Positions 54,207 through 63,677 of a stretch of DNA of 64,000 nucleotides are shown piece after piece. The stretch is from Gelidibacter japonicus. Its GTDB lineage: Bacteria > Bacteroidota > Bacteroidia > Flavobacteriales > Flavobacteriaceae. The notes beneath the pieces are model-generated. The model made no database searches. It worked only from the letters and a program-made list of their open reading frames with translations, and was not told where the DNA came from. Location of the stretch: positions 62,001-126,000 of the forward strand of contig NZ_BJKB01000002.1 of NCBI RefSeq assembly GCF_010725055.1. The letters are read 5' to 3'. Each line of letters opens with the position of its first letter. Within the stretch, counting starts at the first letter, position 1. A program made the position numbers and the translations under genes.

Positions 54207-55145
54207 TCAAAAAAATATGTTACGAAAAAACGGATTAAACGCATTTAAGAATAATGCTTTATTTATAGAACTGACCAAGTTTATTTTATTTTTTGGAATA
54301 CATAGCCAGTTCTTATTATCCTTTGTTGAATATTTAAAAACATCTATTTCTTTGAGCCTTGTTTTACCTACATAATAACATACGTAGTCTAAATCACAGA
54401 AATATTTATAAAAATCAACTAAACTTATATTGCCTCGACTCTGCATATAATTTTTATTTGCTTCAGCTACAATTATAGGCATATTCGTTTTAATTATCTT
54501 GGAAGCACCCAACAACACTTGGTATTCAAATCCTTCTACATCAATAGATACAAAAGAAATATTTTGTTTCGTCAATGACTCATCTAAGGTAACCACATTA
54601 AATTCCTCGAAGCTTTCATCTATATTATTACTATATATAATATGTCCAGATCCCGAGCTCTGTTTATCAGGAATCTTGAATTTTGCCTTCCCTGATTGAT
54701 CGGATACTAAATCTGAGTAAATATTTAAATTTTCAAATTTATTCTCCATTTTATTCCTCAATAAGATGGTATAATTTATGGGTAAAGGCTCATAAGCAAA
54801 CACCTTCATTCCAAACTTTCTTGCAACATCTGAAAAAGAAATTGTTTCTGTGCCTATATTCGCTCCAACCTCTACTATATGTCCTTTATATTTCTTTAGT
54901 ACTTCATTAGAAATAATTATATTCCTCCAATCGAAATAACCATGAACACTAAACTTAAATGCATGGAAATCTGAAGTATTGCCATAAAAATAACTCCCAG
55001 TAAAACTTTTAGTCTTAAAATCTAAATTCAAGGATTCCCCTTCTGATATTTTTATAATAAGATTACGAACCTTTTGAGAACCAATTGGCGGTAACCATTT
55101 ACAAATTAATTTTGCAAATCGATACTTTATTTTAACGTTCATCAT
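54207..55145 (-). CDS. FkbM-family methyltransferase
   Basis: SAM-dependent O-methyltransferase of 312 residues, probably methylating a sugar hydroxyl on the glycan. Motif I is IVEVGANIGTETISF, the ribose-binding acid lies in VFAYEPLPINY, and the FkbM hallmark FVSIDVEGFEYQVLLGASK is clear. Its stretch is visibly more AT-rich than the glycosyltransferase gene downstream. Its first 14 bases overlap the end of the GT4 gene upstream, and either of two adjacent ATG codons could start it. Confidence 0.88.
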   Translation of the reverse strand: MMNVKIKYRFAKLICKWLPPIGSQKVRNLIIKISEGESLNLDFKTKSFTGSYFYGNTSDFHAFKFSVHGYFDWRNIIISNEVLKKYKGHIVEVGANIGTETISFSDVARKFGMKVFAYEPLPINYTILLRNKMENKFENLNIYSDLVSDQSGKAKFKIPDKQSSGSGHIIYSNNIDESFEEFNVVTLDESLTKQNISFVSIDVEGFEYQVLLGASKIIKTNMPIIVAEANKNYMQSRGNISLVDFYKYFCDLDYVCYYVGKTRLKEIDVFKYSTKDNKNWLCIPKNKINLVSSINKALFLNAFNPFFRNIFF

Positions 55146-56223
55146 GAATCATATTCTTAAAATATAAATAATCTCTTTTAATTGCCATTTCAGTTTCGAA
55201 ACATTCCAAAAACCGCTCATATCCAGCAGTTGTCAATTGATCTCTTAACTTATTATTCTCAATTGCACAATTGAGTTTATTTGCCAAATCTTTATAATTA
55301 TGCGTTTCAAATAACAATCCGGTTTTATTATGAATAATGATTTCCTTTATACCAGTATTATTGGCTCCAATAACCAAAGTTTTCATACTCATCCCCTCAA
55401 TTAACGTAAAACCAAAAGCCTCAGTAACACTGGGAACAACGGCAATATAAGTCTTTTTAAATGCCTCTAATACAGATAATTTAGACATCGTTCCTTTAAA
55501 AAATACCCTTTCTTGTAAATTTAATGATGTCGTTAATTGCTTCAAATGTGCTTCTTCTGGACCATTTCCAATAATTATTAACTCAATATATGGATGTTTT
55601 CTTACTACTATATCAAATGCTTGGATTAAGGTTTCAACCCCTTTTGAATAATGCAATCTACCAACATAGGTAATTGTTTTTTTACAAATTCCGCTAGATG
55701 CAGGAATTGTTTCATAAACATCCTTAACCGAGTTAGGTATTACATAGATTTTCTTTTCGCTAACTTGGTAATTTAAAACCGCATCTTGTTTGGTTGCATT
55801 TGAATTGACAATTATTTTGGTTGCCAATTTGTAAATCATGGATTTCCTTTTTACTAATATGTTTTTCTGAGGAAACTGAGTTGTCAATGTTCTTATCCAT
55901 GCAACTCTTAATTTAACTCCACACAAGAAACCTACGATTAAAAATAAATTAACCGAGTTAAAAACCGAAATAGTAAGGACTGGTTTATAAAACTTCATCT
56001 CTATGTAAAGAAATTTGGCATCGCGAAAAGTTGTAGGGCGTTTAGATGGCCAATATTTTAATATAATATCTTTTGGTAATATTAATTTTTCCGGTTTTTT
56101 CGTGTCCGAAAAGACAACAACTCTATAATTATTCTTAATAAATAATTCTGCCAATGCTAAAAAATAATCCGAAACAGATGTATTCAAAACAGAAAATGAA
56201 AAAAATATAACTTTATCATCCAT
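55132..56223 (-). CDS. GT4-family glycosyltransferase
   Basis: GT-B glycosyltransferase of 363 residues. Donor-half motifs are KKTITYVGRLHYSKGVETLI, ELIIIGNGPEEAHLKQL, VFFKGTMSKLSVLEAF and SVTEAFGFTLIEGMSMKTLVIG, with both acids of E-x7-E. The N-terminal half is AT-rich and lysine-rich. It overlaps the FkbM gene downstream, while 144 bases separate it from the GT2 gene upstream, where a short AT-rich spacer without features lies. Confidence 0.88.
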   Translation of the reverse strand: MDDKVIFFSFSVLNTSVSDYFLALAELFIKNNYRVVVFSDTKKPEKLILPKDIILKYWPSKRPTTFRDAKFLYIEMKFYKPVLTISVFNSVNLFLIVGFLCGVKLRVAWIRTLTTQFPQKNILVKRKSMIYKLATKIIVNSNATKQDAVLNYQVSEKKIYVIPNSVKDVYETIPASSGICKKTITYVGRLHYSKGVETLIQAFDIVVRKHPYIELIIIGNGPEEAHLKQLTTSLNLQERVFFKGTMSKLSVLEAFKKTYIAVVPSVTEAFGFTLIEGMSMKTLVIGANNTGIKEIIIHNKTGLLFETHNYKDLANKLNCAIENNKLRDQLTTAGYERFLECFETEMAIKRDYLYFKNMIHDER

Positions 56224-56367
56224 GCATCAGATAATTTTAATTTCCTTTTCTAAAAATAAACTAACATAAAACATTTCTATCATATTTAATAATTTTCATG
56301 AGCAAGGAATTTAGCTTCATAGTTTTTTTTATATTATCCACATAAGCCTAAATTCAATCACAAATCA

Positions 56368-57363
56368 TCAATCTTCAATCAAAGGTTTATTATACAAAAG
56401 GCTCCAACAACCGACTAAACGTCCTATGATATCATTAAAAGCTTCTTTGGGCCTATTCGTAGTGAATATATTTAAAAGTCTCATCGAAATTAGTAATAAA
56501 TGTACAGAATACCATTTTAACTTCATCTTCAAATTTGGCTTTGGGTATTTAACTCTCCAAACGTACCAACCATTCCTAATCACCATTTTACCATATTTAT
56601 ATTTATTTGGACGTCCAAACGGCTCATGATAATGTGCCAATTGCGCAGCAGTGTTAATATATAAAAGACCTCTTTTTGTCAATCTTAAACAAAAATCGAC
56701 GTCTTCATATAATCCATAACCTTCAAAGTAAGTTGAAAATCGCAGATCTTTAAAAACTGACATCTTATAAGATGAAACCCCTCCCATAAAATGTTCCACA
56801 GGGTATATTTTCCCTGAGGGCGGTAGGAAACCAACTGAACGTCCATGAGAAAAGCTAGGCAAAACACAAGGCGGTGTATCCGGACCAAGCCCAAACCAAT
56901 GTCTAATCCGAAACCTCAAAGGTTCATTGCGCATCCAGCCGTCATAATAAAATCGTTTGGAATTTATTGAACCATCAGCTTTTTGCCAGTGCACTTCATT
57001 GCTAATATAGCCACCTACCCCCAAAGCGTTTGGATATTGATCATAGGTGCTCAACAACTGTTTAAAATAATTTACATTCAAAACAGTATCATCATCTAAA
57101 AAACAGATGGCCTCTGAATTTTGGTGCACTTTTGAAATCCCGTAATTACGTTGTTTGGTCAGACCTCTATGCTCATCATCAACTTTATGATAGACTAAAT
57201 TCTTAAAAGGATGTTGCTTTAAATTTTGCTCAGTCTCACTATTTGTTGATCCATCTATGATTAAAATTTCATTTGGATAAAGAGTTTGCTTGTTTACTGA
57301 ATTCAATAAATTCAATAAGGCCTTTGGTCGCATGTAAGTACAAATAATAAGCGAAAATTTCAT
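56368..57363 (-). CDS. GT2-family glycosyltransferase
   Basis: Inverting GT-A glycosyltransferase of 331 residues. It starts MKFSLIICTYMRPKALLNLL with the family's ICTYMRP turn, then IDGS (UDP-sugar binding), CFLDDDTVLN (the DxD metal site) and GYGLYEDVDFCLRL (the catalytic ED motif). The C-terminal tail includes a moderately hydrophobic stretch, suggesting peripheral membrane association. Its ATG directly abuts the stop of the next upstream GT2 gene. Confidence 0.9.
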   Translation of the reverse strand: MKFSLIICTYMRPKALLNLLNSVNKQTLYPNEILIIDGSTNSETEQNLKQHPFKNLVYHKVDDEHRGLTKQRNYGISKVHQNSEAICFLDDDTVLNVNYFKQLLSTYDQYPNALGVGGYISNEVHWQKADGSINSKRFYYDGWMRNEPLRFRIRHWFGLGPDTPPCVLPSFSHGRSVGFLPPSGKIYPVEHFMGGVSSYKMSVFKDLRFSTYFEGYGLYEDVDFCLRLTKRGLLYINTAAQLAHYHEPFGRPNKYKYGKMVIRNGWYVWRVKYPKPNLKMKLKWYSVHLLLISMRLLNIFTTNRPKEAFNDIIGRLVGCWSLLYNKPLIED

Positions 57364-58893
57364 CTACTCGGTTTTATACATTAACTGTTCAGCCCAAAAT
57401 AGACTTAGTTTCCATTGTACATTCATAGTCCTTATATAAACTATAGGATTCTGTACTCCTTGTTTTTTATAAAATTTAAGATATAAGAGTGTCTTATAAC
57501 CATTCATTTGTTGGGGAGACTTATGCTTCAAGTAATTTAACATCACTGTAGGCGATGGTTTTGGATGGATGGAGTTGTAAGTCCATGCGGTAGAGTGGAC
57601 CGTTCTAAAGCCTCCTATTGGCGCTTTTAAATGATGTAATTGTACATGGGACAAATAGACGATATCCCATCCCAAACTTCGCAATTGCATCCCATAATCG
57701 CTGTCTTCACCAAAACCAAATTCAAATGCGGTATCAAAAGTAATTTTTTTAGCCCTTTTAGCTGCAACAATGCTACAACCAGAACCAAATGTAAACCACT
57801 GTAATGACGTTTGATGAAGTTCCTCTTCTCCTTCTCGCAAACAACTTAAAGTTACAGCTTCTAAATCGTAATTACTAATGGTTGTTAAAGCGTCTTTCAG
57901 AACATGAGGCTCAAAACGAATATCATCATCAGCCAAAAACAAAAATTCAGAATCAACTTCTTTCAATCCCAGATTTCTAGCGTTACAAGCTCCAGTCTGA
58001 TGAATAAATTGATGTTTGATCTGGAATGGCCAGGCCTCTGAGTAAATAAATCCCAACGCACTTGAACTTTCAACATCTGGATTCTGCTCAACAATAATCA
58101 CTTTGTTCGGAAGATGCGTTTGTTCGGCTAAATCTTTTAAAACGTCATGCAAATAGTTGGCACGTCCAATAGTGGGAATTATTACGTCAATAGAAGGTAA
58201 ACTGTTTATTGAACCTGTCGTTAATGTTTCCAGTGGAATAATGTCTTCAAACATCCGTTTTCTATAAAATAGGCTATTCAGAAGAGGCAGTAATGTCAAC
58301 TTTCGTTCATGCCACAAAAAATTCAAGCAGAGCAAAAAAACCCATCGGGTTCTGTAATGCTGTTTTACAAAGCGGAATAAGGTGAAAAGCCCTGCAGGCT
58401 TTTCTGAAAACTTATTTTGTTTTAGAAATAGGTTAGGTTCCGAATAACAAAACAAACCTTTTGGCATACCTTGTTTAGCAATGGAATTTAAATCATATTC
58501 AAAATCATTAGAAAACTTAAGGTCCTTAAATTTCAACAAACTTGTAGTATAAATAGCGCCAACTGTAGAATGCATCAACCAAGTTGGGTATTTTACTGAA
58601 GTCTTGACATTCACAAAAGGTGAGTTTTCCACATAACCAATAGCATCAGGTAAATAACATCCGTTACCATAAGAGATCATGATATTCTTTACCTTAAAAC
58701 TCTTGGACACAGCTTTATGATTTAGTAGCTCTTTACAATCTAAACGACACCAAACTAAAATCCTATCATTACAAATTGAGGCAAGATGCATCAATGTTTT
58801 CAAGATATGCTTTTCTTCTACAAGAATCTTCTCTTGAAGTTGATGATCAAAAACAGAATCCACTTTATGGTTGTTATGATAAACAATAATCAT
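57364..58893 (-). CDS. GT2-family glycosyltransferase with extra N-terminal domain
   Basis: 509 residues, about 230 more than a plain GT2 domain. The C-terminal part is a complete GT-A domain: VIIPTIGRANYLHDVL, VIIVEQNPD, LADDDIRFEPHVL (DxD site) and FGFGEDSDYGMQLRSLGW (catalytic ED). The N-terminal 220 residues look like a partial or degenerate second GT-A-like domain: MIIVYHNNHKVDSVF, then DRILVWCRLD and SVGAIYTT-like segments, without a clear DxD. A similar layout occurs in other Bacteroidota surface-glycan loci. It overlaps the upstream GT4 gene by four bases (ATGA). Confidence 0.87.
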   Translation of the reverse strand: MIIVYHNNHKVDSVFDHQLQEKILVEEKHILKTLMHLASICNDRILVWCRLDCKELLNHKAVSKSFKVKNIMISYGNGCYLPDAIGYVENSPFVNVKTSVKYPTWLMHSTVGAIYTTSLLKFKDLKFSNDFEYDLNSIAKQGMPKGLFCYSEPNLFLKQNKFSEKPAGLFTLFRFVKQHYRTRWVFLLCLNFLWHERKLTLLPLLNSLFYRKRMFEDIIPLETLTTGSINSLPSIDVIIPTIGRANYLHDVLKDLAEQTHLPNKVIIVEQNPDVESSSALGFIYSEAWPFQIKHQFIHQTGACNARNLGLKEVDSEFLFLADDDIRFEPHVLKDALTTISNYDLEAVTLSCLREGEEELHQTSLQWFTFGSGCSIVAAKRAKKITFDTAFEFGFGEDSDYGMQLRSLGWDIVYLSHVQLHHLKAPIGGFRTVHSTAWTYNSIHPKPSPTVMLNYLKHKSPQQMNGYKTLLYLKFYKKQGVQNPIVYIRTMNVQWKLSLFWAEQLMYKTE

Positions 58894-60029
58894 AGGTTGA
58901 TGATACTTTTATAGCATTCAATATTCCGCTTAACAATAACGGCTGTGGAAAAATATCTGATCACATGAGCCCTACCTGCTTTTCCAAACTGAGCACATTT
59001 ATCAGGGTTATTTAATAACTCAACAATCCTCTCAGCATACAATTCATGGTCTTTAGGGTTAACGGTATACCCAGTAACACCATCCATCATTAATTCATTG
59101 GCCCATCCAATATTTGAACTCACCAAAGCCTTTTCCATGGCCAAGCTTTCCAGCCAAGTCATCGGGAAGGCCTCGGCAAAACTTGGCAACACCACAACTT
59201 GGGAACTTGCAATATAGGTTTGAATCTCAGCATACGGTACTTCATCCAAATGTTTCATTCTCTTTTTGGCTTCATCAGATAACAAACTCATAAATAGTGA
59301 TAGTGTTGAAACCTTTTCAAAAACATCAAGAGTATCCTTCCCAATAAGTAAAAGCGTGCTGCGTGGCACTTTTTCAACAACCTTATTAAAAATTTTCGCC
59401 AACTCCAATATGCCTTTCTTTCTAATGAGTGTTCCAAAATATAATATTTGGCCTTGGTTGATTACTAAATCTAATGGTTTAAAATCATCCGTATTGATAC
59501 CATTAGGAATAGTAACTATTGGTTGATTTAATCTAAAAAGTTCTTTTGTAAGTTCCCCCGTAAATGAGCTTACTGAAGCAATGGCATCAGCACTTTTAAG
59601 CGCTGTTTTCTCCAAAAAACGATTTTTCCATTTTTGTTTTCTGTCCTCCAAATGGCAGAAATAACCATCACTGCCGTGCAGTCGAATAACAAGTGGTATC
59701 TTAAATTCCATAAAAGCAGAAATCCCTGTCCAATCAGGCGCCTCAATGAGGTCAATACTTTCTTTATCAATATGTTTTTGGATGATTCTTTGATAGCGTT
59801 TACGTTCCAAGTACCAGTTAAAAGCCCCATGTTTTTGTTTAGCAATACTTATAATATTTATGTCTTCATCTATAAAATTGGTATCCTTTTGTTGCCCAAC
59901 AACAAATACAGTTACTCTAACACCCTGAGCAATTAATCCTCTGGCTAGGTTTTTAATACTGGTGCCCAAGCCACCCGACCTACTGAGTTTGGAATTTGGA
60001 TATTCTATCGATAGGAAAGCTATATTCAA
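58890..60029 (-). CDS. GT4-family glycosyltransferase
   Basis: GT-B glycosyltransferase of 379 residues. The acceptor half has LSRSGGLGTSIKNLARGL, the GGLG loop of GT4/GT5-type enzymes. The donor half has ILYFGTLIRKKGILELAKIF, LLLIGKDT and SFAEAFPMTWLESLAMEKALV with both acids of E-x7-E. It overlaps the following GT2 gene by four bases. 70 bases separate it from the acyltransferase gene upstream. Confidence 0.9.
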   Translation of the reverse strand: MNIAFLSIEYPNSKLSRSGGLGTSIKNLARGLIAQGVRVTVFVVGQQKDTNFIDEDINIISIAKQKHGAFNWYLERKRYQRIIQKHIDKESIDLIEAPDWTGISAFMEFKIPLVIRLHGSDGYFCHLEDRKQKWKNRFLEKTALKSADAIASVSSFTGELTKELFRLNQPIVTIPNGINTDDFKPLDLVINQGQILYFGTLIRKKGILELAKIFNKVVEKVPRSTLLLIGKDTLDVFEKVSTLSLFMSLLSDEAKKRMKHLDEVPYAEIQTYIASSQVVVLPSFAEAFPMTWLESLAMEKALVSSNIGWANELMMDGVTGYTVNPKDHELYAERIVELLNNPDKCAQFGKAGRAHVIRYFSTAVIVKRNIECYKSIINL

Positions 60030-60099
60030 TTTAGATCTATTTTTTTTATTGACAAATAATGCCTCTATATTATAATGTTAATTAGATTATTTTGCTAAT

Positions 60100-60675
60100 C
60101 TAAACTATAAACCCCTTTTTATTACTGGTTTGATTTAGTGTATTTAACATTTCTTGTTTTTGCTTAGAATCCACTCCTGCATTCAGAGTAAAACGTTCAT
60201 CAAAACGTGGCGAAGATTTTAAAAGAGTTCTTTGTGTATCAATATAATCACTTGTTTTACCTACTACTTGCGCTGGCACACCACTCACCAAAGTGTTTTC
60301 AGGAACATCTTTGGTCACCACACTTCCAGCGGCAATAATAACATTATTACCTATAGTCACTGACGGCATAATTATACTATTTGCACCAACAAAAACATAG
60401 TCTCCAATTGTTACTGGTCCAATTTTAGTATACTCTAAGGCGTGTTTGGTACTAGCATCATGACACAATATTTGAACTCTTGGTGCTATGGTCACATAAT
60501 TCCCAATAGTAATTAACCAACAATGTGTATCATCCAATATCACATCTTTTTGCATATTAAAATGAGTTCCTACACGCAATCCTCTTCCTTTAAGCTTTTC
60601 CAAATAATCACTGTTATTTTCAACACCTGCAAGACGTCTGAAAACTGATTTTACATACTGTTTTAAAGCATTCAT
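60100..60675 (-). CDS. Hexapeptide-repeat (LbH) acyltransferase
   Basis: Acyltransferase of 191 residues with left-handed beta-helix repeats, probably O-acetylating a sugar with acetyl-CoA. Hexads run from about residue 55 to 145 (IGNYVTIAPRVQIL, VTIGDYVFVGANSII, VTIGNNVIIAAGSVVT), capped by KDVPENTLVSGVPAQVVG, the typical CoA-site end. The catalytic His is in CHDAST. An N-terminal helix (NALKQYVKSVFRRLAG) may touch the membrane. Its ATG overlaps the preceding stop codon by one base, so coupling is likely. Confidence 0.9.
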   Translation of the reverse strand: MNALKQYVKSVFRRLAGVENNSDYLEKLKGRGLRVGTHFNMQKDVILDDTHCWLITIGNYVTIAPRVQILCHDASTKHALEYTKIGPVTIGDYVFVGANSIIMPSVTIGNNVIIAAGSVVTKDVPENTLVSGVPAQVVGKTSDYIDTQRTLLKSSPRFDERFTLNAGVDSKQKQEMLNTLNQTSNKKGFIV

Positions 60676-62057
60676 TATTGGTCAATTATTTTTTCTATTT
60701 GTCTAAAAATTTGTTCCGAAGCATTTGTTGGGTACGCATTAATTTTAGCAAACCATTCATTAGCAAATGTCATATTGTTTGACTCCAAGACATCAAGTAT
60801 AACTCTTTCAAAATCATTTTTATGATTCACCCAAAACACCTGCTCATCATTTGGCATGGATTGAAAGTGAATATACTTATATATTTTTTTGATGGTCCAA
60901 CTTTCATCATTTTTTTCAATAGTATCATAGTTTAAATACGCACAAGGATTATTATGGATAGCAAAATCAAAAACCATTGAAGATCCAACATTTACCACTA
61001 AAATAGCATGTTTCGAAATATTCGCCAATAAACCCATGTCTTCTGGAGTAGGCATGATGGTCTGCCAAGTAGTACCGTATTTTCTCCATAAAGGATCTAT
61101 GACTCTTATCACATCCTTATAAGTTTGCAATACATTGTCAAATCGATCAGAGAAATCGACAGGGCAGCGCCTAAAAATAATCCCTAAAGCACAACCTTTT
61201 TTATTTAGTTCAATAACGCTCTTGGCTAAATCTTCAAGATAATAAGGATCATTTGGAGAAGTTGTAATATCATCACCAGAAAAACAAATATATTTTTTCC
61301 CGCAATCTAATTCGTAAGCGCTAAAAAAATCTTTCCTCGATTTAATTGAATGGCTATAATGAGGTTGAAATTGAGGTGTTCCAACAATCTTGATTTGATT
61401 CTCATTTATATGCGGGTAATAACTTATTAGTTCCTTTTTCATGTGAGCACTCCATACAAAATAATAATCGGCCATGACTACCATGGTCGCCTTTGGCAAA
61501 TTATCCCATGAAAAAATAAAGGTTGCCGTTGGAATACCCAAATCTTGAGCTGCAAGAAGTGGCGCAATAGCTTTAATGATTCTTTGGTTAGTACAAAACA
61601 CAAAATCAGGTTGATGTTCTTGAAGCTGTAATTTTGCTTCGCGATATGCTTGAGTAGATCGTTCTAGTTGAGCTACTTTCTTGTTTATTTTAAGAACACC
61701 CTTGGCTGAATTATATCTTATTTTAAAAAACTTAATTAAAAATTGTTTGACAAAACTTTTAAAATCCGAAATTTTCCCCGGAAAAATATATTTTAGATAG
61801 ATCTCGTTTTCTGAGTTTCTATAACTCAAACCTAATTCAATTTGTTTTTTTGCGTTATGATATAAATCTGATAAAGGGTGGTTCTTAGAACTTGGCAATT
61901 CTAATTCTTTACAATTATAATTTTCTGCAATGGGATAGTTAGTATGATTCCAATAAATGATATCATGACCTTGCAATTTACCCTGTTTCAAAAAATCGGT
62001 AAATAAAAAATTGCGTAAACTTACACCATCAGTAGCCAAGATTAATATTTTTTTCAT
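60675..62057 (-). CDS. GT-B-like surface-glycan protein, function unclear
   Basis: A 460-residue soluble protein with a Rossmann-like start MKKILILATDGVSLRNFL and a second half reading IKIVGTPQFQPHY, KYICFSGDDITTSPND, LGIIFRRCP, then HAILVVNVGSSMVFDFAIHNNPCAYL. The last segment is the kind of donor-site loop seen in UDP-GlcNAc 2-epimerase and CDP-glycerol-transferase-like GT-B folds. The middle carries an extra helical region (about 85-150). No canonical family motif was recognised. It sits in overlapping genes between a 2-hydroxyacid dehydrogenase and an acyltransferase, so a glycosyltransferase role is plausible. Confidence 0.65.
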   Translation of the reverse strand: MKKILILATDGVSLRNFLFTDFLKQGKLQGHDIIYWNHTNYPIAENYNCKELELPSSKNHPLSDLYHNAKKQIELGLSYRNSENEIYLKYIFPGKISDFKSFVKQFLIKFFKIRYNSAKGVLKINKKVAQLERSTQAYREAKLQLQEHQPDFVFCTNQRIIKAIAPLLAAQDLGIPTATFIFSWDNLPKATMVVMADYYFVWSAHMKKELISYYPHINENQIKIVGTPQFQPHYSHSIKSRKDFFSAYELDCGKKYICFSGDDITTSPNDPYYLEDLAKSVIELNKKGCALGIIFRRCPVDFSDRFDNVLQTYKDVIRVIDPLWRKYGTTWQTIMPTPEDMGLLANISKHAILVVNVGSSMVFDFAIHNNPCAYLNYDTIEKNDESWTIKKIYKYIHFQSMPNDEQVFWVNHKNDFERVILDVLESNNMTFANEWFAKINAYPTNASEQIFRQIEKIIDQ

Positions 62058-62998
62058 TTATCCTCAATTAAAACAGTTCGAAATTTATGAGACACATAGT
62101 CTTCGGTCATCTGCATTGATTCGTAGGTTGCACCTGCAATATGTGGAGTAATCAATACATTATACCCTTGGTTCATAAGCACTACCATCTTATTTTCTAT
62201 TGACTTACCTTCCAATTCATCCGTTAGGACATCAAGTGCACATCCTTTGATTTTTCTTTCTTTTATTAAAGTGGCCAAAGCAGCTTCTTCAATAACCGAA
62301 CCCCTGGAGGTGTTAAGAAGTAAGGACTCACTATGCAAATTGGATAAAAGTTGGGCGTTTATAAAACCTTCATTTAATTCAGCGGGAATATGTATAGAAA
62401 TAACATCTGCCCATTGAAAAAGTGCTTCTGCCGTTTCGAACCTTTCACCAATTTCTGGATTAATCTTCTTTTTATCATAAAATCCTATCTGCATCCCAAA
62501 TACTTGTCCATATTTAGAAACTTGAGCTCCGACGCGGCCCATCCCCAAAATTCCAAGTTTTTTCCCACTTAAATTGTTACCTTTAAAGGCATCTCTTCTC
62601 CAATACCCTTTTTTAACATCATCAATCGCATTCGGGATATGTCTTATTAATGCTAATAGCAATGCCCAGGTATGCTCTGCAGTTGACGGAATGCTGGTCA
62701 AAAATTCCGTTTCACCTTGGAGTGAAATGATTTGTCCACCTCTACTCTTAAAGTAAGCACCATCAATATGATCTAAACCAGTTGTCGCCGTTAATATATA
62801 TTTGAGTTGAGAAGCTTGTTCCAATAGTTCTTTATCAATCTTAAACCCCAGTCTTATAAATGCAGCATCTACCGGTTTTAATGCAGCAATAAGTTCTGCT
62901 CTGTCCTTAATATCAGAAATGACAACAGTTCCTAAAGATTTAAGAATTTCAATTGCTCTGCTACTAAAATGCTCAGACTCCGTTATTAGTATTTTCAT
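62054..62998 (-). CDS. D-isomer-specific 2-hydroxyacid dehydrogenase
   Basis: NAD(P)-dependent oxidoreductase of 314 residues. The nucleotide fold shows KLGILGMGRVGAQVSKYG. Catalytic segments are LLLNTSRGSVIEEAAL (Arg), CALDVLTDELEG (acid) and NVLITPHIAGATYES (His). Substrate-domain residues are at both ends, as usual. The gene overlaps the NeuA-like gene by 26 bases and the GT-B-like gene by 4, so it belongs to the nonulosonate segment. It may oxidise or reduce a sugar-acid intermediate, or modify a hydroxyacid substituent of the glycan. Neither can be shown from sequence. Confidence 0.87.
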   Translation of the reverse strand: MKILITESEHFSSRAIEILKSLGTVVISDIKDRAELIAALKPVDAAFIRLGFKIDKELLEQASQLKYILTATTGLDHIDGAYFKSRGGQIISLQGETEFLTSIPSTAEHTWALLLALIRHIPNAIDDVKKGYWRRDAFKGNNLSGKKLGILGMGRVGAQVSKYGQVFGMQIGFYDKKKINPEIGERFETAEALFQWADVISIHIPAELNEGFINAQLLSNLHSESLLLNTSRGSVIEEAALATLIKERKIKGCALDVLTDELEGKSIENKMVVLMNQGYNVLITPHIAGATYESMQMTEDYVSHKFRTVLIEDK

Positions 62999-63677
62999 TT
63001 TTAAAATCGTTGTATAGTAATTCGGCTAATAACAAATCACGTGGACTATCAATATTAGCTAGCCAATTGACATCCATAACATAGGCCTTTTTATTTGCTA
63101 CCATTAAGGTCTTTTCTCTCAAAAAAGCTTCGGTTTTAACCGCATAAAAACACCCGTTTCTAAAAAAAACAGGATCCAAGTCCTGCCTTCTACTTGTTTC
63201 ACCAAATTGAGTTAAAGGTTTCATTGATAAATCCGTATCTAAGGTGTACATCCGAGCTGGGTGTATGTCATGCATAGGGACCACAGAAATCACTGCATTT
63301 AAAGAAGCATCGTTTTCAAACATTGAAATAATTTCATCCAATTGTTTGGAAGTACGTAAAGGTGAAGTGGGTTGCAATAAAACGATAACCTCATAGTTGC
63401 CTAATTCTTTTAAGGCATGTTCAATCGCCAAAACAACATTGCTCTCATCTCGCGCCAAATCCTGAGGCCGATGTATCAATTCAACATCTTTGTGTTTTAT
63501 GGTCTCTAATATCCTTATGGAATCTGAAGTCATAGCAGTACAATCAATTTTTTTGGCACCTCTCGCACAATCCACGGCGTGTTCTATTAAAGTTTTACCT
63601 CCTAATAGTTTAAGATTTTTATCAGGAATACCTTTTGAGCCTCCACGAGCTGGAATAAGAGCTAAAACTTTCATCAA
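62973..63677 (-). CDS. Acylneuraminate cytidylyltransferase (NeuA-like)
   Basis: Activates a nonulosonic acid as its CMP derivative, the donor for transfer to surface glycan. 234 residues. The nucleotide-binding motif ALIPARGGSKGIPDKNLKLL is intact, followed by TSDSIRI, RPQDLARDES, VLLQPTSPLRT and FFRNGCFYA, the usual CMP-sialate synthetase blocks. Whether the sugar is neuraminic, legionaminic or pseudaminic acid cannot be told. It overlaps the NeuC-like gene upstream by four bases. Confidence 0.9.
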   Translation of the reverse strand: MMKVLALIPARGGSKGIPDKNLKLLGGKTLIEHAVDCARGAKKIDCTAMTSDSIRILETIKHKDVELIHRPQDLARDESNVVLAIEHALKELGNYEVIVLLQPTSPLRTSKQLDEIISMFENDASLNAVISVVPMHDIHPARMYTLDTDLSMKPLTQFGETSRRQDLDPVFFRNGCFYAVKTEAFLREKTLMVANKKAYVMDVNWLANIDSPRDLLLAELLYNDFKNENTNNGV

